This document shows, piece by piece, positions 5,369 through 10,080 of a DNA stretch of 10,080 nucleotides (position 1 is its first letter; each line of letters opens with the position of its first letter). The position numbers and the translations under genes were made by a program. Below the pieces are notes generated by a model, which was given only the letters and a program-made list of their open reading frames with translations, did not search any database and had not been told where the DNA came from. Where the stretch lies: contig JAMQPJ010000202.1 in NCBI GenBank assembly GCA_023717585.1, positions 1 through 10,080 on the forward strand, written 5' to 3'. Source of the stretch: Thermoanaerobaculia bacterium. GTDB taxonomy: Bacteria > Acidobacteriota > Thermoanaerobaculia > UBA5066.

Positions 5369-6676
5369 CTATTCGACTATAGTAATTTCCTTCGACGGAC
5401 GGTGCTGAAGGTCCACGTCACGCCGGCTGTCACGAAGCACAAGCGTTCGTGAAAACAGGAGGTCCGGGTCGGTCTGACCGAGCTGATCGAACCCCACAAG
5501 GTAGAACTTCTTGTCCTGGACGATGTACCGATACGTGGCGCCCCAGGGGTCCTTGAGGTCGGCCGGCGCCAGGATGTGGGTCGAGACGAGCGCCTCTACC
5601 GTCTCGGGAAGGTGGCCGGAGAGGAGGGTGTACGCATCGACGCCTTCCGCGACGCGCCGGAGCCGAAGGAGCGACAGCGACTTTTTGAACCCGTCCACGA
5701 GCTGGACGCGCCGCGGCGGCAGCGTCAGGAAGTTGAGAGGATTCCTGGCCTGGAACCGGAGCGCGAGGAGGGCCACGACCGCGAGGCCGAGGCCGGCGAG
5801 AAGGGCGACGTCGATCGGCCTCCGCGCGGGACGCACCTGGGCCGGGGCGTCGACGAGCGCTTCCGCCGGGAGCTCCTCGGCCCGCGGCATGCTCTCCTCG
5901 ATGAGCCCGCGGCTCACGAGGTCGAAGCACGCCTTGCAGCCGTCGAACTCCGAAAGAAAGGCCAGCTCGTTGATCTCGGCGACGGTTCGCCGGCCATCGA
6001 CGAGCTCGTAGACGGACCATTCGGCGCGCGAAACGCGGATCGGGTCGAGACGCTTCTCGCGGGCGCGCTTGGCGACGGTCGAATCCTCGACGTCCTCGAC
6101 CTCCTCTTCGTCCTCGGCCGGGATGACCGGCTGCGCGACCGGGACCTTCTGATAGACGATGTCGAGAGACCAGACCACCTTCTCGACGATCGGCCACTCG
6201 TCGATCATCCGGGCGCCTTCCATCAGGAGGCGCTCGACCGCGATCGGCGTGGTCGACTCCGCGTCGTAGTCGACGTGTTCGGTCTGCTCGAAGACGTAGT
6301 CGCCGTCGGTCCAGCGGAACAGGCCGTACGCGATGCGCTTGATCTGAATGTCGAGGCCGTCGCGCAGATCCTGGGCCGAGCAGAACCCGTTCTTGAGCAA
6401 AATGAAGCCCAGCCGCTGCAGCGTCTGCGCCTGCATCTCGAGCGCGCGCGCGAGGGCTTCCGCCGTCAGCCGCCGGGTCTTCACCAGAACGGTGCCCAGC
6501 CGCGTGTCGAGCCGCTGGGCGGAGGATTCGGCCGACACCATCATCCCGTCGAGAAACCCGAGCGTCACGGTGTCGGCGGGGCCGCGAACCGTCAGGAGGC
6601 CGGTCTTGTGCTGGAGCGAGATGAGCTGGAGGATGTCCGCCAGAGAGAAATCCCGGAGAGTGCCTTCGAGTGCCAT
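5369..6676 (-). CDS. DUF4388/PATAN-domain protein with membrane anchor and pseudopilin-like C-terminus
   Basis: In this 435-residue protein the N-terminus (MALEGTLRDFSLADILQLIS, then KTGLLTVRG and a LGFLDGMMVSAES strand pair) is a typical DUF4388/PATAN domain, about 1-175. These domains are regarded as regulatory or protein-interaction modules. An acidic linker (about 187-198) leads to a winged-helix-like segment (about 215-263: VYELVDGRRTVAEINELAFL). One transmembrane helix lies at about 289-307. The part after the membrane (about 318-405) reads like the soluble half of a type II secretion GspG-type pseudopilin: a long helix, LPETVEALVSTHIL, then DPWGATYRY (376-384) and a strand ending in VGFDQLGQTDPD. 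The pseudopilin resemblance rests on the DPWG-x-x-Y-x-Y pattern and is an inference. ATG 6676 is 3 bp after the TPR gene stop, with AAAGG 8 nt upstream, so the two are co-expressed. Confidence 0.87.
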   Translation of the reverse strand: MALEGTLRDFSLADILQLISLQHKTGLLTVRGPADTVTLGFLDGMMVSAESSAQRLDTRLGTVLVKTRRLTAEALARALEMQAQTLQRLGFILLKNGFCSAQDLRDGLDIQIKRIAYGLFRWTDGDYVFEQTEHVDYDAESTTPIAVERLLMEGARMIDEWPIVEKVVWSLDIVYQKVPVAQPVIPAEDEEEVEDVEDSTVAKRAREKRLDPIRVSRAEWSVYELVDGRRTVAEINELAFLSEFDGCKACFDLVSRGLIEESMPRAEELPAEALVDAPAQVRPARRPIDVALLAGLGLAVVALLALRFQARNPLNFLTLPPRRVQLVDGFKKSLSLLRLRRVAEGVDAYTLLSGHLPETVEALVSTHILAPADLKDPWGATYRYIVQDKKFYLVGFDQLGQTDPDLLFSRTLVLRDSRRDVDLQHRPSKEITIVE

Positions 6677-6679
6677 GCG

Positions 6680-8644
6680 TCACGCCTTTCGCGTCGACGT
6701 GACGAACCCGGCGATCCAGCCGGCGATCGCGACGAGCAGCCAGAAGAAGACTCCCGGCGTCCCGGCGGTGAGCGTCGGGCGCGGGAGTGTCGCGAGCGCG
6801 TCCCGGAGGAGGACCGAGAGCAGCCCGAACGCGAAGAGACCGAAGGCGACCACGGCCGGCAGGAGGCGCGAGTCGAGGAACGCGGCCGAGCCCGGGAGCA
6901 GGCTGTTCAGGACGAGCCGCATGCGCCCCTCGAACGTACGGCGCCGCCTCACGTCTTCGAGCTTGTGGAGCTTCGTCTCGATCGCGACGCCGTCCTTCTT
7001 GAGGTATACGTGGACGCACTGCGAGCACAGGAGGGCGCTCTCCCCCGGCGGTTTGCAGAGCCGGCAGAAGGCCCGGCCGCACTTCTGGCATTCGGACGCG
7101 TAGCCGCGTCCCTGACGGCGCGTCCGGTCGAGAATGAAGGCGGCGCCGATCGCGCCGAAGACGGCCCAGAAGAGGGGAATGCCGAAAGCACCCGGCACCG
7201 AGCCTTTCGGCAGGCGCGGGAGGCCGAGTCCGTCGCCGAGCCGGAAACCCCGGTAGTGGCCCAGGAGGCGCCGCGTCCGGCTGTCCCGCCCCATGCGCTC
7301 GATCTTCGCGCGCGCCTCTTCCGGCGTGTAGCCGAGCGACACCACCTTCACGAGCGTCGGGGTCTCCTGAAAGCTCTGGACAGCACGCGCGTCGAGGGCC
7401 CGCGCCTCTTGAAGGGTCTGCGCGGCTTCGACCGTCCGAAACGTCTCGGCGTACAGAAGGGCGAGGTTGTAACGGGCCGCGATGCTCCGTCCGTCGCGCT
7501 TCAGGGCTTCCTGGTAGTCCTCCTGCGCGGAGCCCAGGTCGCCGTCCACGAACCTGATGTTCCCGCGGTTGACGAGGCACCGGATGTCGTGCGGAGCGAC
7601 GTGCGAGCCCACCGTGTACTCGGCGATCGCGCGGTCGTTCTGGCCCAGCGACTGGTAAAGCCGTCCGAGCAGGAACCGGATGTCCGCGTCGTCGGGCAGG
7701 ATGTTCTTGGCCGCCTCCAGATTGTCGAGGACGCGCTGGTCGTAGCGGGACTCCTCGAGCGCCTCGGCCGCGCGGAGAATCGGCGATGACGTGATGGAGA
7801 GGTCGTAGGCAATCCGGTCCAGCGCCGGCAGAAGCAGGATCGCGAGCGCGAGCGCGAGACTCGAGGCGAGTTTCTGCTCCAGGCTCGCGTAGCCGAAGAG
7901 AAGTACGAACAGGAACAGGGCGAGCCAGAGCACGTCGAGAGAAAGGAGAAGCGGGAGGACGAGGAATGCGGCGACCGCGAGAGAGGGTACGGTCCCGTGG
8001 AGGAGAGAATGGGCCGACTCCTTCAGGTCGTGAACGAGGCGGGGACCGTGCCGCACCAGAAGCACGAGTATGGAGGCGAGAGCGGCGGCGCAGGCCGTGA
8101 GAAGGAAGATCAGCACGAGCCGCACGAGCACGACGCGGCGCGACTCGCTGTCGGCGAAGGTTGCGCGGAGCGCGCCGAGGAGGTTCGGGACGAGCTCCCC
8201 CCACGCCCGCGACGACGCCGCGAGCGACACGCGCGCCCAGCGCGGATCGGGGAGATCGGGATCGAGGCGCATCGCTGCCGTGAACGCTTCGCCCGCGATC
8301 TCGCTCTTCCCGGCGGCGAGCTGGCGGCGCCCGAGAAGCGTTGCCGAAAGCGAGAGATCCGTCATCCGCCGGATCTCGATTTTCTGGGCGTGCTTGAGGA
8401 TCTCGTCGATCTTGGCGCGCGCCAGAGGGGCATCTCCTTCTTCCAGCGCGCCGAGCCAGCCGAACCAATGGCCGCGCACGAGCTTTCGAAAGGCCGTCTC
8501 GCTGGATTCGCCGGGCGCGACGAGCACCTGAGCGGGCGCCGGAACCGCCGGGAGAAGAGCGAGAAGTACGAGGAGCGGCGCGGGGGCGCAGCGGCGCCCG
8601 TCCGCACGGCGCCCGGCCGGCGGAGACGTGCGTGAGATCCTCAG
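6680..8644 (-). CDS. TPR-repeat membrane protein with signal peptide and six-Cys zinc motif; non-canonical start likely
   Basis: From the first GTG (8527) the protein is 615 residues. The same frame upstream, however, encodes an obvious export signal: Arg-rich n-region, then APLLVLLALLPAVPAPAQ with an Ala-Pro-Ala cleavage site. No ATG, GTG or TTG precedes it. I therefore place the start tentatively at CTG 8644, which overlaps the DUF1844 stop (CTGA) with GAGG 5 nt upstream, giving 654 residues. In that numbering: a helical region (about 40-165); a membrane helix at about 172-197; two or three more at about 220-275; TPR-like helices (about 300-420, for example RFLLGRLYQSLGQNDRAIAEY and AARYNLALLYAE); a helix near 490; a cysteine motif CxxC-x4-CxxC-x9-CxxC (C519-C543) likely to bind zinc; and two C-terminal helices. 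Function unknown; TPRs suggest protein-complex scaffolding in the envelope. Operon with DUF1844 and PATAN genes. Confidence 0.85.
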   Translation of the reverse strand: MRISRTSPPAGRRADGRRCAPAPLLVLLALLPAVPAPAQVLVAPGESSETAFRKLVRGHWFGWLGALEEGDAPLARAKIDEILKHAQKIEIRRMTDLSLSATLLGRRQLAAGKSEIAGEAFTAAMRLDPDLPDPRWARVSLAASSRAWGELVPNLLGALRATFADSESRRVVLVRLVLIFLLTACAAALASILVLLVRHGPRLVHDLKESAHSLLHGTVPSLAVAAFLVLPLLLSLDVLWLALFLFVLLFGYASLEQKLASSLALALAILLLPALDRIAYDLSITSSPILRAAEALEESRYDQRVLDNLEAAKNILPDDADIRFLLGRLYQSLGQNDRAIAEYTVGSHVAPHDIRCLVNRGNIRFVDGDLGSAQEDYQEALKRDGRSIAARYNLALLYAETFRTVEAAQTLQEARALDARAVQSFQETPTLVKVVSLGYTPEEARAKIERMGRDSRTRRLLGHYRGFRLGDGLGLPRLPKGSVPGAFGIPLFWAVFGAIGAAFILDRTRRQGRGYASECQKCGRAFCRLCKPPGESALLCSQCVHVYLKKDGVAIETKLHKLEDVRRRRTFEGRMRLVLNSLLPGSAAFLDSRLLPAVVAFGLFAFGLLSVLLRDALATLPRPTLTAGTPGVFFWLLVAIAGWIAGFVTSTRKA

Positions 8645-9093
8645 CCGCGCCTCGCCGCGGGAGGCGGTATCGGAGGTTTCGGTTTTGCGGCGCCCGCGAG
8701 CCTGGTGAACGCGAGCTGAAGCTCTCCGAGGAGCCCTTCGATCGCGTCGGTTTCCTCGAACGAAAGTCGCCCGCGCGTCTTTTCGCGAAGCGAGAGGAGA
8801 GAATCGACGATCTGCCGGGCGCCCGCGAGATCCACCTGGCGGCGGCCGGTCGCGGGGTCCGGGAATCCCTCCATGTAGAGGCCCGCCGTCTGAGCGAGCA
8901 TGTCGAGAAGACGCAGGAACGCCGGGCTCGTGGCCGGCGGCGGCTCGGCCGGGGCAGCCCCCGGCGCGGCGGCGGCAGGCTCCGGTGCGGGATCGGAGGC
9001 GGCGAGTTCGGCCTGCGACTCCGCGCGCACCTCGCCCTCGGCCGTGAAGAGGCGGCGATCCACGACCTTGATCGGCTTATCACTTTCGGACAT
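8641..9093 (-). CDS. DUF1844 family protein
   Basis: This is a 150-residue cytosolic protein. After a polar N-terminus (MSESDKPIKVVDRRLFTAEG) comes an Ala/Pro-rich linker (about 31-57). The conserved DUF1844 core follows (about 58-132): FLRLLDMLAQTAGLYMEG, then PDPATGRRQVDLAGARQIVD, then LREKTRGRLSFEETDAIEGL and a final helix. The tail is Pro/Ala-rich. The family is small, all-helical and uncharacterised, and is found in several Gram-negative phyla including Acidobacteriota. The ATG at 9093 has GAGGGG 4 nt upstream. It is the first gene of the leftward DUF1844/TPR/PATAN group, and its TGA (8643-8641) overlaps the presumed start of the TPR gene. The family call is good; its role is unknown. 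Confidence 0.88.
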   Translation of the reverse strand: MSESDKPIKVVDRRLFTAEGEVRAESQAELAASDPAPEPAAAAPGAAPAEPPPATSPAFLRLLDMLAQTAGLYMEGFPDPATGRRQVDLAGARQIVDSLLSLREKTRGRLSFEETDAIEGLLGELQLAFTRLAGAAKPKPPIPPPAARRG

Positions 9094-9143
9094 AAATCCC
9101 CTCGGGTCAGCGTATTTTACGTAAACGCCGGGAGGTTGCTCGC
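9094..9143. promoter_or_regulatory. Divergent promoter region with 10-bp palindrome
   Basis: This 50-bp gap separates the DUF1844 gene (leftward) from mazG (rightward). In the middle is an AT-rich island with the perfect palindrome TTTACGTAAA (9116-9125). TAAAAT on the minus strand (9119-9114) is a 5/6 match to a -10 box for the DUF1844 operon, and TATTTT on the plus strand (9113-9118) is a weaker one for mazG. No good -35 box was found for either. The palindrome could be an operator that controls both directions, but it is short. Confidence 0.35.
9130..9135 (+). promoter_or_regulatory. Ribosome binding site of mazG
   Basis: GGGAGG lies 8 nt before ATG 9144, which is optimal spacing and fixes the mazG start at that ATG. 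Confidence 0.65.
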
Positions 9144-9947
9144 ATGGAAGTTTCGGACGCCGCGGGGAGCCTCGTCGCGCTCATGGACAGGCTCCGGAAG
9201 GAATGCCCCTGGGACCGCAAGCAGACGGCCCGCGACCTCTCCGGGTACCTTCTCGAGGAGTGCTACGAGGTCCTCGACGCCCTTTCCCGCGAGGACTGGA
9301 AGGAGCTCGAGGGCGAGCTGGGAGACCTCCTCTTCCAGATCGTCTTCCTCGCGCGGCTCGGAGAAGAGCGCGGCGCCTTCGACTTCGAGAGCCTCGCGCG
9401 GCGCATTCACGACAAGATGGTGGCCCGCCACCCTCACGTCTTCGGCGACGCCGCCGTGCGCGACGCCGACGGCGTTCGCGTTCAATGGGAGGAGCTCAAG
9501 CGCAGGGAGCGGGACAAGGAGGGGCGCCCCGCTTCGCCCTTCGAAGGCGTCCCGCGCGCCCTCCCCGCCCTTCTCAAGGCCGTGCGCCTGACGTCGCGCG
9601 CGGCGGACCTCGGCTTCGACTGGGAGCGCGACGCGGACATCCTCGTCAAGCTGGACGAGGAGGTTGCCGAGTTCAAGGCCGAGCTGGCGGCGCCGGGCGG
9701 CGAGCGAAAGGAGCGCGTGGCCGGCGAGATCGGCGACCTCCTGTTCACCGTCGTCAACGTCGCCCGCCGCCACGGCGTGAATCCCGAGGCCGCGCTCCAG
9801 TCCACGAACGACAAGTTCCGCCGGCGCTTCGAGGAAGTGGCGCGGCGGGCGAAAGCCGCCGGGAAAGAGATCAAAGCCACTCCCCTCGCGGAGCTCGACG
9901 CCCTGTGGAACATCGTGAAATCGGAAGAAAAAGACAGAGATTCTTAG
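9144..9947 (+). CDS. mazG: MazG nucleoside triphosphate pyrophosphohydrolase
   Basis: This 267-residue protein has the two tandem MazG domains of full-length bacterial MazG (E. coli about 263). Each has the metal-binding EExxE...ExxD motif. In the N-terminal domain it is EECYE (38-42) with ELGD (58-61), preceded by LRKECPWDRKQT, the usual family opening. In the C-terminal domain it is EEVAE (172-176) with EIGD (195-198). The conserved KMVARHPHVFG stretch (81-91) and the ending LAELDALWNIVKSEE are also typical. The enzyme hydrolyses NTPs to NMP and pyrophosphate and is thought to remove abnormal nucleotides; in E. coli it lowers ppGpp under starvation. It is transcribed alone, divergently from the DUF1844 gene, and no mazEF toxin genes are present in the window. 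All metal ligands are intact, so it should be active. Confidence 0.95.
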   Translation: MEVSDAAGSLVALMDRLRKECPWDRKQTARDLSGYLLEECYEVLDALSREDWKELEGELGDLLFQIVFLARLGEERGAFDFESLARRIHDKMVARHPHVFGDAAVRDADGVRVQWEELKRRERDKEGRPASPFEGVPRALPALLKAVRLTSRAADLGFDWERDADILVKLDEEVAEFKAELAAPGGERKERVAGEIGDLLFTVVNVARRHGVNPEAALQSTNDKFRRRFEEVARRAKAAGKEIKATPLAELDALWNIVKSEEKDRDS

Positions 9948-10080
9948 AAGGTTAATAAAGAGAGAAGAGGGCGGATTTTTCTCATATGCGGCGGCTGCTG
10001 ATGCAGCCGCCGATAGATGAAATCTCTTCCCGGATGTCCGGTGTCAAGGGCGCGCTCCGCGCGCCGCGCAGCGGTCGAAG
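9948..10080. other. Terminal non-coding stretch after mazG, possible edge of another gene
   Basis: The first 35 bp are unusually AT- and purine-rich (gttaataaagagagaag), which marks non-coding DNA. Beyond the hairpin at 9989-10012 two readings remain open. On the plus strand ATG 9986 starts a frame that stays open for 31 codons to the edge (MRRLLMQPPIDEISSRMSGV). On the minus strand a frame enters from the edge and stops at TGA 9984-9982. Neither translation is recognisable. A small hairpin at 10030-10041 (CCGGA/TCCGG) and another at 10049-10065 (GGCGCGC/GCGCGCC) are also present. Confidence 0.3.
9989..10012. terminator. Strong GC hairpin downstream of mazG (possible terminator)
   Basis: CGGCGGCTGC (9989-9998) and GCAGCCGCCG (10003-10012) form a perfect 10-bp stem around a 4-nt TGAT loop, 42 bp after the mazG stop. 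No T-run follows it on either strand; a run of five T lies just before it on the plus strand. It could end mazG transcription without a U-tract, protect the 3' end, or act as a leader structure of a gene beyond the window. Confidence 0.4.

Noticed and set aside
5576..7789. 737-codon plus-strand frame opposite the PATAN and TPR genes
   Set aside because: Charged low-complexity translation crossing two real minus-strand genes; a shadow.
5430..9083. 1217-codon open frame on the minus strand running across the DUF1844, TPR and PATAN genes
   Set aside because: It is out of frame with all three supported genes and is made almost entirely of Arg, Pro, Ala, Gly and Ser, as expected for a shadow frame in high-GC DNA. 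The three genes themselves have recognisable domains.
9144..9947. Toxin-antitoxin context suggested by the name MazG
   Set aside because: No mazE or mazF gene is present on either side in the window; the protein is a normal stand-alone two-domain NTP pyrophosphohydrolase.
10019..10047. Minus-strand promoter with a perfect TTGACA (10047-10042) near the right edge
   Set aside because: No acceptable -10 box occurs at 16-18 bp (the candidates are AGATTT, GATTTC and ATTTCA), and no gene downstream on that strand would use it, as mazG is convergent.

Overview
The window is high-GC bacterial chromosome (well above 60% GC by eye). It is almost fully coding and carries no transposase, phage gene, CRISPR array, rRNA or tRNA that I can see. 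Three things suggest a Gram-negative-type bacterium, most likely an Acidobacteriota-like lineage: the DnaK has the N-terminal insert of Gram-negative DnaKs, it is paired with an HspR-type MerR repressor, and DUF1844 and DUF4388/PATAN proteins sit nearby. The lineage is an inference, because no 16S or close relative is present in the window.

Layout: nine genes run leftward on the minus strand and one runs rightward. Reading in the minus direction from 9093: a DUF1844 protein (9093-8641); a large membrane protein with TPR repeats and a six-cysteine zinc-ribbon-like motif (8644-6680); and a DUF4388/PATAN protein with a membrane anchor and a pseudopilin-like C-terminus (6676-5369). These three touch or overlap and look like one operon. 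A 116-bp gap then carries a good sigma-70-type promoter for dnaK (5252-3333), which is fused by a TAATG stop/start overlap to hspR (3333-2935). After a 150-bp gap come an RpoD-like sigma factor (2784-1894), a DnaC/IstB-like helicase-loader ATPase (1877-1155), a multi-pass membrane protein (1145-108), and the first 37 codons of another gene (111-1, ATGA overlap) that runs off the left edge. On the plus strand, diverging from the DUF1844 gene across a 50-bp region, is mazG (9144-9947). The last 133 bp hold a strong GC hairpin and no gene I can establish.

How the genes fit together: dnaK-hspR is a self-contained heat-shock autoregulatory pair. In known systems HspR represses dnaK and uses DnaK itself as co-repressor. 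The usual partners grpE, dnaJ and clpB are absent from the window. The sigma factor and helicase loader downstream may share stress-responsive transcription, but the gap before the sigma gene contains a weak terminator-like element, so this is not certain. The DUF1844/TPR/PATAN trio looks like an envelope-associated module of unknown function. MazG is a house-cleaning NTP pyrophosphohydrolase.

The most interesting points are: the TPR protein, whose signal peptide is encoded upstream of any ATG/GTG/TTG start (possible CTG start in a CTGA overlap, or an indel); the PATAN/pseudopilin-like fusion; the compact dnaK-hspR-sigma arrangement; a dyad sitting on the dnaK -35 box; and a 21-bp direct repeat that duplicates the end of hspR.
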